Positions 32,360 to 41,273 of a DNA stretch of 54,236 nt are shown here, in pieces (positions within the stretch are counted from its first letter, which is position 1; each line of letters opens with the position of its first letter). The DNA is from an uncultured bacterium (GTDB lineage: Bacteria; Bacillota; Clostridia; Lachnospirales; Lachnospiraceae). Where the stretch lies: positions 1 through 54,236 of the forward strand of contig CAJMSZ010000014.1 of NCBI GenBank assembly GCA_905216215.1, given 5' to 3'. A program made the translations under genes and the position numbers. Below the pieces are notes generated by a model. The model had not been told where the DNA came from. It worked only from the letters and a program-made list of their open reading frames with translations, and did not search any database.

Positions 32360-34810
32360 TTGGAAAACAAATTTTGTCTGCTTAATTGCAGATTTGACAA
32401 AAAAAACAAGAGAAAACTTCTGATTCAAGGGTATTTTGAGCAGAACAAGCTGCAGGGCTGCAGACCGATTGTTTCGTTGGATTACCAGTTATTAGAGTAC
32501 GAAGTGATTACGCGGACGATTTTGGACAATCCGCTAGAATACACAGAGTTTGGAAGACAGACAAAACGATATTTTCTTGCAGTGACATTGCCGGAAAATT
32601 ATAAGGATTTTCAAAAATTGCGTTGCTTTCAATATGAAGATGATGAGATTGAAGAACTGTTTTCGGTGTCTGTAAAATGGCTTGCAAAGAAGGAAAACGA
32701 AGAAGTTTTTCATGTGGATGAAGCTGTGTGGGGAAATCGCGACTTTCGAATCAGTGGTTGGTGTACCAGCACAGGAGAGGCAAAGTTATATTTAAGCAGT
32801 TATAGAGATGGCAGAAATATATTGTCGGTTCAGATTAAGCGTGTGCGAAGAGTTGATGCGGAGAAGGAGTGTCCGGACTGTAGTCCACAGGAAGTATTTG
32901 GATTTGAAATTACGGGGCGTATAAATAAACGAACCTTATGGTGTGTTCTGGAAGATGAGAATGGCAGACATTTTCATAAAGTATCAATTCGGAATGCCAG
33001 CGTGGTGTACAGAAGAAAGAAATGCGGGGAAATGCTTCGCAAGGTACAGGTTTATTATCAGCAGTTTGGTGTGTCGAAAACCATAATCCGGGCATGGGAA
33101 AAGGTTACTAGGAAGGAAACAACCATTTATCAGGAATGGAGATGTAAGCATTGTCCTACAAAGCGGGATTTGCAGCAGCAGGCAAGTCATCATTTTGCGT
33201 GTGAACCATCTTATGCAATTGTTGTTCCCTTGTACAAGACCCGTGTAAAATTTCTGGAAGAAATGATAAATTCGGTTAGAGAGCAGACTTATAGTAAGTG
33301 GGCATTATATCTTTCTGATGGCAGTGGAGAGGACTCGGAGGTGCTTGAGCGTATTTTACGATATGCCAAAGAAGATGAAAGAATCCATGTAATTAATAAT
33401 AAGCAGGCACTGCGAATTGTGGAAAATACCAATGCCGCACTTCAGAAGGTAAAGGAAGATTATGTTGTGTTCATGGACCACGATGACCTTCTTGCACCGG
33501 AGAGTCTTTATGAATGCACCCGGGCTTTAAATCAGAAACCGGATACAGATATGATTTATACAGATGAGGACAAAGTAACCCGAGACGGTAAGACGTATTA
33601 TCAGCCACATTTTAAACCGGATTATAATTTGGATTTACTGCGGAGTACTAATTATATATGCCATATGTTGGTTGTCAAAAAAAGCCTGATGGATGAAGTG
33701 GGTCTTCTCCGAAGCGAATACGAAGGTTCGCAGGATTATGATTTTATTTTAAGATGTGTGGAGAAAACAGAAAAGATTGTGCATATTCCCAAGGTGCTTT
33801 ATCATTGGCGCGCGCACATGGACTCTACTGCAAGCAATCCGGACAGCAAGGAATATGCGTATCTGGCAGGGAAAAAAGCGGTGGAAGCACATTATCAGCG
33901 CCTTGGCATAGAAGCAGAAGTAGAGCGCATTACACATGAAGTTTATCGTACTCATTACAAATTGATGGAAGAACCAAGAGTTTCGGTTATTATTCCCAAC
34001 AAAGACCATGTAAAGGATTTGGAATGTTGTATTTCATCTATGGTGGAAAAAACAGCGTATAAGAACATAGAGTACCTGATTGTGGAAAATAATAGCGAAG
34101 AAGAGGAAACTTTTTTGTGTTATGAAAGAATCAAAGAAAAATATAAAGACAAAGAAATTAAGATTCTTCATTGGAACGTAGGATTTAATTATTCTTTGAT
34201 TAATAATTTTGCAGTAACCCAGGCCACCGGAGAGTATCTTTTGTTTTTAAACAATGATACGGAGATGATAAATAAAGACTGCATAGAGGAAATGCTCACA
34301 TTCTGTATGAGAGAAGGAACCGGGGCAGTTGGCGCAAGACTTTTTTATCCGGATGGAGATATACAGCATGCGGGTGTGATAGTAGGACTTGGCGGAATCG
34401 CAGGTCATGCATTTTTAGGTCTGAATCATGATGATTCCGGTTATTTCGCCAGAGCAATCTGTGCGCAGGAGTACAGTGCTGTTACGGCAGCCTGTATGAT
34501 GGTGAAGCGGCAGGCATTTGAGGCGGTGGGAGGATTTGATGAAGCTTTCAAGGTGGCATACAATGACGTGGATTTTTGCATGCGGCTCTGGGAAGCGGGA
34601 TATCAGGTTGTGTACAATCCTTTTGCCATGTTATACCATTATGAGTCCAAGACTAGGGGAAAAGATGATACGGATGAAAAATGGAAACTTTTTCAAAAAG
34701 AAAGCAATTTGTTTACAACGAGATGGCAAAAGTTTTTGAAAAAAGGAGACCCTTATTATAATCCGAATCTTACTTTGATTAAGCATGATTTTTCCTTAAA
34801 GATGCAGTAA
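32360..34810 (+). CDS. bifunctional-looking glycosyltransferase with two GT-A (family 2) domains
   Basis: An 816-aa protein. Residues ~1-245 are a beta-rich accessory domain. ~283-500 is a first GT2 domain (YAIVVPLYKTRVKFLEEMI, MDHDDLLAPESL, GSQDYDFILRCVE). ~550-800 is a second (VSVIIPNKDHVKDLECCI, LFLNNDTEMI, GGFDEAFKVAYNDVDFCMRL). Two transferases in tandem can add alternating residues, as in rhamnan or galactan synthesis. The start is TTG 32360, fixed by AGGAGG (32347-32352) 7-8 nt upstream; no in-frame ATG exists before the first GT domain. The 3' end overlaps the convergent transferase by 15 nt. Confidence 0.87.
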   Translation: MENKFCLLNCRFDKKNKRKLLIQGYFEQNKLQGCRPIVSLDYQLLEYEVITRTILDNPLEYTEFGRQTKRYFLAVTLPENYKDFQKLRCFQYEDDEIEELFSVSVKWLAKKENEEVFHVDEAVWGNRDFRISGWCTSTGEAKLYLSSYRDGRNILSVQIKRVRRVDAEKECPDCSPQEVFGFEITGRINKRTLWCVLEDENGRHFHKVSIRNASVVYRRKKCGEMLRKVQVYYQQFGVSKTIIRAWEKVTRKETTIYQEWRCKHCPTKRDLQQQASHHFACEPSYAIVVPLYKTRVKFLEEMINSVREQTYSKWALYLSDGSGEDSEVLERILRYAKEDERIHVINNKQALRIVENTNAALQKVKEDYVVFMDHDDLLAPESLYECTRALNQKPDTDMIYTDEDKVTRDGKTYYQPHFKPDYNLDLLRSTNYICHMLVVKKSLMDEVGLLRSEYEGSQDYDFILRCVEKTEKIVHIPKVLYHWRAHMDSTASNPDSKEYAYLAGKKAVEAHYQRLGIEAEVERITHEVYRTHYKLMEEPRVSVIIPNKDHVKDLECCISSMVEKTAYKNIEYLIVENNSEEEETFLCYERIKEKYKDKEIKILHWNVGFNYSLINNFAVTQATGEYLLFLNNDTEMINKDCIEEMLTFCMREGTGAVGARLFYPDGDIQHAGVIVGLGGIAGHAFLGLNHDDSGYFARAICAQEYSAVTAACMMVKRQAFEAVGGFDEAFKVAYNDVDFCMRLWEAGYQVVYNPFAMLYHYESKTRGKDDTDEKWKLFQKESNLFTTRWQKFLKKGDPYYNPNLTLIKHDFSLKMQ

Positions 34811-35776
34811 ATGACGGAGCAGGTAGTCTTTCAAATAAATGAAGGTATTTTCAAATAACTCTTTTTCCAGTTTCCATGCCTGAAGAAGGCTGGTTTTTGA
34901 AAACGTAATCTTTTCACGGGAATGAAACGTGCGCAGTCCCTCTTTTATACCATTATGGTAGGCAGTTCCGAAGCCACGTTTTTTAAAATAGTGGTATTTT
35001 AACAGACTTCCTATTATGAAAAATGGAAGGTTGAATATAAGCTGGGATGCGGGCATATTTTTATAAAGCAGATAAATATTATTCCGTGCAGAGTGATACA
35101 CTTTGAAATCCGAATAGCCATGCCCGGTTGTACCGCTTCCTGTGTGAAGAACCAGTGCATCGGCACAATATACATTTTTCCAGCCATAAATTCGGGCACG
35201 ATATCCAAGGTCCACGTCTTCCAGATAAGCGAAGAAGCCGGAGTCAAATAGGCCGATTTGTTCAAATGCAGAACAACGGTAGAGAGCAGCACCGGCACAG
35301 GCAGAAAAGACGGCCTTGTTTTTGCGGAAACCAGAAGAGGGCAGTCCTTTTCCACGACATACTGCCCAGCCGGGAAGGGTATATAAATCTCCGGCGCTGT
35401 CAATACGTTTTGGATGGTCTGCCTGAAGCATTTTGCTGCTGACAGAGAAAATATCTTCCGAGCTTTCCATGCATTTCACCATATGAAGGAGAAAGTCCGG
35501 GTGGAGAACTGTGTCTGTATTCAAAAGCAACACATAAGGGGTTTTTGCGGCGCAGATTCCCATATTTACGGCCTCGGCAAATCCAAGGTTGGAAGTCTGG
35601 GGAAGAATCTGGATATCTGGAAAATGCTCAGTTACATAAGAAATGCTGGAGTCTGAAGAGGCGTTGTCAATCAAAATGGTTGTGAAATCAGAAAAAGACT
35701 GTCTGGCAAGTGATGGCAGACAGCGTTTGAGAAAATGACAGCCATTGTAATTGGGAATAATGATCGTGACCTTCAT
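34796..35776 (-). CDS. glycosyltransferase family 2 (rhamnosyltransferase-like)
   Basis: A 326-aa GT-A enzyme. VTIIIPNYNGCHFLKRCL, ILIDNASSDSS, NLGFAEAVNMGI, LLLNTDTVLHPDF and the acceptor-site ACAGAALYRCSAFEQIGLFD ... YLEDVDLGYRAR form the classic WbbL/RfbF-like pattern. There is a hydrophobic segment at ~240-255. It reads against its neighbours and shares 15 nt of 3' end with the preceding plus-strand gene. Probably works in the same cell-surface polysaccharide pathway. Confidence 0.88.
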   Translation of the reverse strand: MKVTIIIPNYNGCHFLKRCLPSLARQSFSDFTTILIDNASSDSSISYVTEHFPDIQILPQTSNLGFAEAVNMGICAAKTPYVLLLNTDTVLHPDFLLHMVKCMESSEDIFSVSSKMLQADHPKRIDSAGDLYTLPGWAVCRGKGLPSSGFRKNKAVFSACAGAALYRCSAFEQIGLFDSGFFAYLEDVDLGYRARIYGWKNVYCADALVLHTGSGTTGHGYSDFKVYHSARNNIYLLYKNMPASQLIFNLPFFIIGSLLKYHYFKKRGFGTAYHNGIKEGLRTFHSREKITFSKTSLLQAWKLEKELFENTFIYLKDYLLRHLLHL

Positions 35777-35822
35777 GGGAACTCCTTTTTCATAAATTTT
35801 TATGATATTTTATCAGAAATAC

Positions 35823-35851
35823 TTGGAAAGGTAAAGCATTTGTAATAAAAT
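35823..35851 (+). promoter_or_regulatory. candidate promoter for the polymerase-LCP unit
   Basis: TTGGAA (35823-35828), 17-nt spacer, TAAAAT (35846-35851). It lies only 17 nt before the ATG at 35869, so the transcript would have a very short leader; moderate support. Confidence 0.35.
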
Positions 35852-35868
35852 GACTCTGAGTAAGCAAA

Positions 35869-37242
35869 ATGAAAAAAGCGTATTTATGGAAACCAATTAT
35901 ATATGTAATTGTAGGAATGACAGCTTTTGTATCCTATGAGAGAGGAAATAATGTGTGGGCGGCAGGATTGCTGCTCATAGAGGCTTTGCTCATTTATGGA
36001 ACAGAGATTTGCGAAAGTGGTTTCGTTCTTTCCCTAAAGGGAATACTGGGAGCTTCGTGGATTGGAGGAATGGGGCTTGCCTGTTTGCGGCTGAGCAATC
36101 TTCAGAAGATATGGAAATGGAAGACATGGCTTTGCTTTTTGTTGATTTACCCGGCTTTTGTTCTTGCTTATGAGCTGTGGTGGAAGAGAATGCAGAGGCC
36201 ACATGAAAAAGAGAAGCGCCCAGATGCGGGAGACGGCAAGGAGAAACAGGCGAATATTCTGCTTGGCAGCATTGTTGGAACAACCATTTTATCATTGCTG
36301 GGGTTTATAGCAGAAGCCATAATTTTGCAATATGTTCCGCTATTTGCAGACACAGGTCATGCGTATCTGGAGTTTCATGTATCGGGAATCCACTATTTTA
36401 CCATACAGTGCGTGATGATTCCGGCATTGTCTGTATTGTATTTCCGTAAGAAGAATGGAGAAAAATGCAATCGGACACAGAAGATTTTGCTTGTGTTCAG
36501 TAATCTGACTGCGGTTTTGATACCGGTACTGTGCGTGTCGCGGTTTCATTTTCTCTATATGACTGTGCTTGCCGTTGTGGTTTACATGTCAGCGTATGGC
36601 AAGGGCACGTGGAAAACTGTAGTGATGGTAGTTGCAGTAGTGATTCCTGTTTATGTTCTATTATCTGTGGCGAGAAATCAAAGCGCCGGTTATCTGGAAG
36701 GTGTGTTCGCCATGAAAAATACGGACATTCCAGTATGGATTGCGCAGCCTTATATGTATGTTACAAGCAATTATGAAAATTTCAATTATATGGTAGAGAG
36801 CATGACAAGTCATCTTTATGATGGGGTGAGGATGCTGTATCCCCTCTGGGCACTGACGGGACTTAAGTTTTTGTTCCCGGTGGAGATTTCTAGACCGCCT
36901 TATATTGTGAAGAAGGAGCTCTCAACATTTACCCTGTTTTATGATGCATATTATGATTTTGGAATCATAGGACTTCTGGTTTTTGCCTCGGCGCTTGGCA
37001 TGGTATCAGCGTTTCTTACAAAACGCATGGCAGAAGGGGAAAATCCAGTGATACATTTGTTTTACGGACAGGTTGCGATTTGCTTTATGCTGTCCTTTTT
37101 TACCACCTGGTTCAGCGACCCAACTGTGTGGTTTCGGCTGATTATGACCAGTGTGATATATATGATCATAGAAAAAGATACAAAACAATCCGAAGAAAAG
37201 GAAGGAGAAAAGAGATGGAAGACAAGAAGAAAAAGGGGATAA
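35869..37242 (+). CDS. oligosaccharide repeat-unit polymerase-like membrane protein (Wzy/O-antigen ligase type)
   Basis: A 457-aa protein with about 11-12 hydrophobic helices and a central external loop holding SVARNQSAGYLEGV, VTSNYENFNYMVE and YDAYYDFGIIGLLVF, the pattern of Wzy-like polymerases. It would join lipid-linked repeat units made by the neighbouring glycosyltransferases. The Shine-Dalgarno is poor (only GAGTAAG-like bases before ATG 35869), which may mean low translation or that the start is misplaced. Its last 28 nt overlap the LCP gene. Confidence 0.78.
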   Translation: MKKAYLWKPIIYVIVGMTAFVSYERGNNVWAAGLLLIEALLIYGTEICESGFVLSLKGILGASWIGGMGLACLRLSNLQKIWKWKTWLCFLLIYPAFVLAYELWWKRMQRPHEKEKRPDAGDGKEKQANILLGSIVGTTILSLLGFIAEAIILQYVPLFADTGHAYLEFHVSGIHYFTIQCVMIPALSVLYFRKKNGEKCNRTQKILLVFSNLTAVLIPVLCVSRFHFLYMTVLAVVVYMSAYGKGTWKTVVMVVAVVIPVYVLLSVARNQSAGYLEGVFAMKNTDIPVWIAQPYMYVTSNYENFNYMVESMTSHLYDGVRMLYPLWALTGLKFLFPVEISRPPYIVKKELSTFTLFYDAYYDFGIIGLLVFASALGMVSAFLTKRMAEGENPVIHLFYGQVAICFMLSFFTTWFSDPTVWFRLIMTSVIYMIIEKDTKQSEEKEGEKRWKTRRKRG

Positions 37243-38216
37243 TCATTGGAGCTGTGATTGTTCTGGTACTGGCTTTAGGCATTGGCGTATTTGCAAAGAG
37301 TAAGCTGGACAAAATTAAAAAGACAGATTTGAATGAAGACAATCTGGGTGTGAATGAAGAAATGGAAGAAGAGAACAAGGGCTATGTAAATGTGGCTCTC
37401 TTTGGAATTGACGCACATTCAAAAGACGCAACAGACGTTCAAAGTGATGCAATTGTTGTTGCAAGTTTGAATAAAGAAACAAAAGAAGTAAAACTGTTAT
37501 CCGTTTATGGAAATGCAGTGATTACGGATGACAAGGACAATGCTATTGCTGCGAAAAACATTTACAAAGATGGCGCAGAAAGTGCGGTAGAAATGCTGAA
37601 CCGTAATCTGGATTTGGACATTACACATTTTGTAACAGTAGATTTCCAGGCACTTATCGATGTGATTGATGCAGTAGGTGGAATTGACATTGATGTCAAG
37701 GAAGATGAAATTATGCATATTACCGGTTATACAGAAGATTTGATTCAGGTTACCGGAAAGGATTCTGAAGGTGTTTCTGAAGCAGGTGTGCAGACACTGA
37801 ACGGAACACAGGCAGTTGCTTATTGCAGAATCCGTGCTACAGAAGGTGGAGATGTAGCTCGTTCTGAACGTCAGAAAACAGTAATCACAAAAACACTTGA
37901 AAAATTGATCAAGGTAAATGCAGCAAAGCTCAATGAAATCATTGATAAAGTATTTCCGGAAATTGAAACAAACTTCACACACACGGAAATTGTGGACTAT
38001 GCTACGGATATTACAGCATACAAGGTAGACGCGATGCAGGGATTCCCATACAATGTTTCTGATAAGACAGTTGCAGACATGGAAGATGCAGTTCTGGCAT
38101 CTGATTTCAAAGCAGATGTAGAAAAGCTGCACAAAATGTTTTTCCCAGATTTAGAGTATACGATGACTGAAAATGTGGGAAAAACACAGGACGTAATCAA
38201 TCAATTAACAGAATAA
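37215..38216 (+). CDS. LytR-CpsA-Psr (LCP) family protein with degenerate catalytic motif
   Basis: A 333-aa protein: cytosolic KKKK, one membrane helix (~8-27), external LCP domain (VALFGIDAHS, SDAIVVASLN, THFVTVDFQALIDVIDAVGGIDIDV, QTLNGTQAVAYCRIR, ARSERQKTVI). LCP enzymes transfer lipid-linked glycopolymers to peptidoglycan. The usual S-x-x-R-D-T strand is here SVYGNAV (codons 37509-37517), losing the Arg and Asp needed for pyrophosphate/metal handling, while the downstream Arg pair is kept. It may be inactive, regulatory, or chemically different. GAAGGAG precedes ATG 37215; coupled to the polymerase gene. Confidence 0.88.
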   Translation: MEDKKKKGIIIGAVIVLVLALGIGVFAKSKLDKIKKTDLNEDNLGVNEEMEEENKGYVNVALFGIDAHSKDATDVQSDAIVVASLNKETKEVKLLSVYGNAVITDDKDNAIAAKNIYKDGAESAVEMLNRNLDLDITHFVTVDFQALIDVIDAVGGIDIDVKEDEIMHITGYTEDLIQVTGKDSEGVSEAGVQTLNGTQAVAYCRIRATEGGDVARSERQKTVITKTLEKLIKVNAAKLNEIIDKVFPEIETNFTHTEIVDYATDITAYKVDAMQGFPYNVSDKTVADMEDAVLASDFKADVEKLHKMFFPDLEYTMTENVGKTQDVINQLTE

Positions 38217-38247
38217 AATAGAAATGACTGATAAATAAGGCCTTAAG

Positions 38248-38279
38248 AGGACAGCCAGAGAGAATGGTTGTCCTTTTTT
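38248..38279 (+). terminator. intrinsic terminator after the LCP gene
   Basis: Ten-bp stem AGGACAGCCA/TGGTTGTCCT (38248-38257, 38265-38274; one G-T pair) followed by TTTTTT. Confidence 0.88.
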
Positions 38280-38285
38280 GTATTT

Positions 38286-38375
38286 ATAGAAAAAATCAAT
38301 TTATAAATAGATAATATAGAAAAAATCTATTTACAAATTGATAATATAGAAAAAATCGATTTGTAAATAGATAAT
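38286..38375 (+). repeat. three tandem 30-bp repeats with internal 18-bp near-palindromes (operator array)
   Basis: Units at 38286-38315, 38316-38345 and 38346-38375 begin ATAGAAAAAATC and end GATAAT. Each contains ATCnATTTnnAAATnGAT (38295-38312, 38325-38342, 38355-38372): a dyad with 7 of 8 arm positions symmetric, repeated every 30 bp (about three helical turns). Differences among copies concentrate at the n positions. The third dyad covers the -35 of the promoter at 38361-38389. This strongly suggests a cooperative binding site for a dimeric regulator. Confidence 0.85.
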
Positions 38376-38389
38376 GTGAATGATATGAT
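38361..38389 (+). promoter_or_regulatory. promoter of the first large surface-protein gene
   Basis: TTGTAA (38361-38366), 17-nt spacer, TATGAT (38384-38389) with an extended -10 TG at 38381-38382. The -35 lies inside the third dyad of the repeat array. Confidence 0.65.
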
Positions 38390-38429
38390 AGGGATAGTTG
38401 ATTTACAATTTTAGAAAGGATAAGGAAGA

Positions 38430-41273
38430 ATGATTATGAAAAAGTCATGTGGAAAACGTTGGCTGTCATTACTGCTTGTATTGTTGCTGGTTATTGGTAA
38501 CTTTTCAGGTCTCAGCGTAAAGGCAGCAGATGAAATTCCGGCAATTAAGTCAGTTACGGTGTCGACAGACACGGTATCTGCTTCCGGCGGGGAAGTGACA
38601 GTGACTGTAGCCGGAACTGCTTTACCTGGAACCTTGTATTACCGGCTTCAGGAAAAAGCAGAGGAAGATATCCATTGGTCAGCTCTTACGATGAACAGAA
38701 TTGCTGTTAATGGTATCGGTAAAACAGGAGGAGTTTTTAAAGCGGTCATTCCTGCGAACAACACCGGAAAAGCCAGACAGGTCCGTGTGGGTGTAAATGA
38801 TACAAATTCCAATTCAGGAATGGTTTATCATCCGACGGTAATTTTTCAGTCTGCGGCTGGAAATGAATCAGAGGAAGTTGACAAGACAGAGCTTGATAAA
38901 GCAATCAAAGCGGCAGAGGCACTGAATGCTTCTGAGTATACGGAAGAAAGCTGGAGCAGACTGGAAACCGCATTGAGTGCAGCAAAGGCAGTTTTCAGTA
39001 AGGCAGATGCAGTGAAAGCGGATGTAGATGCCAGCACGGCTGTGCTCAACAATGCAATAGCTGCACTTGTAAAGAATACACCTGAAATAGCAGAAAATTC
39101 TAAGATTCAGGCCAAAGTATCTGACAAATACGGGAATGCTGTTTCTGGAGTGAAGTTTGAGTTGGTTGATACAAGTGCATCGGATGAACATATTGCAGAT
39201 ATTACAAGCGATGCGCAAGGAAACCTGGACTATTCCGTAGAAAATCTGCAGAATGGTACTTATCGGCTGAAAATGCCATTTACCGGAGAATATACCTGCA
39301 GTCCATCAAAAGGATATCTTTATCAGGTGGCAGACGGTAAAATTGCACAGATTGATTCTAAGGATTTTACCGGTACAGAAAATATACAGTTTACTTTAAC
39401 GAAGATCGGTGGAACTACAGAACCAGACACTCCACAGACAAATGCAAAGACTTTACTTATCAATGTGGTTGATAAGGATGGCAAGTCATTTGATAAATGC
39501 GGATTTGCTATTAAAGATCTGGCATTCCCGGATGCTGCAGGGGTGACAAAATATCCATCGAATGGAATTTTAAAGGTGACAGTAGATGCTTACTGTGAAA
39601 ATGGAGAGGTTCAGATTGCGTCGGCTTCATCCGGAAAATACACAATCGAACCGGAGAAAATTTCGTTTACTGCAAAAAATGGAGCATTTACGACAGTAAA
39701 CGGACAGGCATATGATGGAACTCAGACATTTACCATTAAAGTTACAGAAAATGGTGGGGCAGAAGTAGAGAAACCAGAAATTAAAACAATTACTGCAGAC
39801 CCTACGAATTTGTCAAGTGATGGTGGAACGGTGACATTTACCGTTGCTGGAACAAAACTGATGTCAAACCTGAATGTAAGTGTAACAGGAGTGACAGAAT
39901 CTGCGCAGGTTCAGCTTCTTAAGGAAATAGATACTGATATGTTGCAGCAGTATACGGTTCATTTTCCGGCAAACGACAGCAAAGAAGCGAAGGAATATAT
40001 GATTGTGGCTGCAATCAAAGGAGACCTTCTTAGCACGCAGAATGCGACAGTGACAGTGTCTGGAAAAGAAGAGACAGATAACCCGGGCGAAATCACAGGA
40101 AATGCAAAGATTACTTCCGCAAAAGTAACACCTGAGCAGGTTGATAATTACGGTGGAACGGTTAAACTGGAAGTTACAGGTACAGAACTTACGGATAACA
40201 ACTGGGGAGTGGAAGCAAAGGCATACCTTGCAGGGATGGATGTTGCTATGGATCAATTTAAGATTGAGGTGACAGACATTACTGCAACTGGTGCTACGCT
40301 TAAAATCCCTGAAAATACAATGAAGAATGCCCTGGAATACCGAATCGTAGTGGGAGCAAGAACAAAAGATGGAATTGCAGAACAGGCTATAGTCAAAGTA
40401 TTACAGGATGCCAAAGGGAATTCTGTAAAAATATATCCTGAATTAGTAGAAATGGTCGATGACTATACGATCAACATTACAATGGAACAGAACGTGACAT
40501 TGGGAATGGATGGCGACGCGGCTGCTCTGAGAAAGCGTTTCTTCATTGCTGATTATGGAAATGAAAATTCAAACAGAATTGAATTGACAGATGAAGATGA
40601 AATAACTGTTGAAAATAATATCGTTAGCATCACATTTAAAGAATCTCCGGAATTAAAGACAACATCCCAGCTCTATGTGAAGAATGGCGCTTTAAGAAGC
40701 ACAGAAGGCGTGAATGTAAGCGCATTCTCATGGCTGATTACTTCAAAACCAAGAGTAACAGCTATTGTGTTGGAAAAAGATATTCTGGATAGTAAAGGTG
40801 GAACGGTCAAAGGATATTTAAAAGGTGTACGTTTAAATGAAATAAATGACATCGAAGGCAAGATTCTCATGGCGGGAAGTTCCGTAGCAATGGATATTCC
40901 GGTGACGATTGGTTCTGGGGAAAGACCGGAAATCACATTTGATCTGCCAGAGAATACGTCAAAACTTACAAAGTCATACAGTATAAGTCTGACATTAGGA
41001 GGTATACCTGTGTATGTCTCATCTGTAGTGTCGGTACTTCCGGATGGTGCAACAGACAAAGATCAGACGTTATCAGCACTGACAATTACTGGCAATAACA
41101 AAACGTATACAAATGAAGATTCTACAGAAATTGTAGTTAAAGTATCTCAGCAGGAAGGCGAGTTGAAGACCAGATTGAATCTGTATGGAACCAATCTGGA
41201 TTCTACAAAAACAGAAGTGCGTGCGATTGACCAGAATGGAGTTATCTGGCCGGTACACCACATCCCTGAATGA
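38430..41273 (+). CDS. cell-wall-anchored modular surface protein, N-terminal part (stopped by in-frame TGA)
   Basis: 947 aa up to a TGA at 41271-41273, after which the same frame stays open to 42002. Signal peptide to ~32 (SVKAADE). Then Ig-like/IPT-type modules recognisable by repeats of SxGGxVTxTVxGT (around residues 45, 465, 570 and 785), one FIVAR helical domain (~150-215, LDKAIKAAEALNASEYTEESW), and SpaA-like stretches. Two starts are possible: ATG 38430 (AAAGGA 9 nt upstream) and ATG 38436 (AGGAAG 7 nt upstream). A full-length product would be about 1190 aa and sortase-anchored; if the stop is real the product is secreted without its anchor. Confidence 0.82.
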   Translation: MIMKKSCGKRWLSLLLVLLLVIGNFSGLSVKAADEIPAIKSVTVSTDTVSASGGEVTVTVAGTALPGTLYYRLQEKAEEDIHWSALTMNRIAVNGIGKTGGVFKAVIPANNTGKARQVRVGVNDTNSNSGMVYHPTVIFQSAAGNESEEVDKTELDKAIKAAEALNASEYTEESWSRLETALSAAKAVFSKADAVKADVDASTAVLNNAIAALVKNTPEIAENSKIQAKVSDKYGNAVSGVKFELVDTSASDEHIADITSDAQGNLDYSVENLQNGTYRLKMPFTGEYTCSPSKGYLYQVADGKIAQIDSKDFTGTENIQFTLTKIGGTTEPDTPQTNAKTLLINVVDKDGKSFDKCGFAIKDLAFPDAAGVTKYPSNGILKVTVDAYCENGEVQIASASSGKYTIEPEKISFTAKNGAFTTVNGQAYDGTQTFTIKVTENGGAEVEKPEIKTITADPTNLSSDGGTVTFTVAGTKLMSNLNVSVTGVTESAQVQLLKEIDTDMLQQYTVHFPANDSKEAKEYMIVAAIKGDLLSTQNATVTVSGKEETDNPGEITGNAKITSAKVTPEQVDNYGGTVKLEVTGTELTDNNWGVEAKAYLAGMDVAMDQFKIEVTDITATGATLKIPENTMKNALEYRIVVGARTKDGIAEQAIVKVLQDAKGNSVKIYPELVEMVDDYTINITMEQNVTLGMDGDAAALRKRFFIADYGNENSNRIELTDEDEITVENNIVSITFKESPELKTTSQLYVKNGALRSTEGVNVSAFSWLITSKPRVTAIVLEKDILDSKGGTVKGYLKGVRLNEINDIEGKILMAGSSVAMDIPVTIGSGERPEITFDLPENTSKLTKSYSISLTLGGIPVYVSSVVSVLPDGATDKDQTLSALTITGNNKTYTNEDSTEIVVKVSQQEGELKTRLNLYGTNLDSTKTEVRAIDQNGVIWPVHHIPE

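Noticed and set aside
38286..38375. Possible mini CRISPR array (regularly spaced repeats)
   Set aside because: The units are directly tandem with no variable spacers, only three copies, contain palindromes and overlap a promoter; there are no cas genes.
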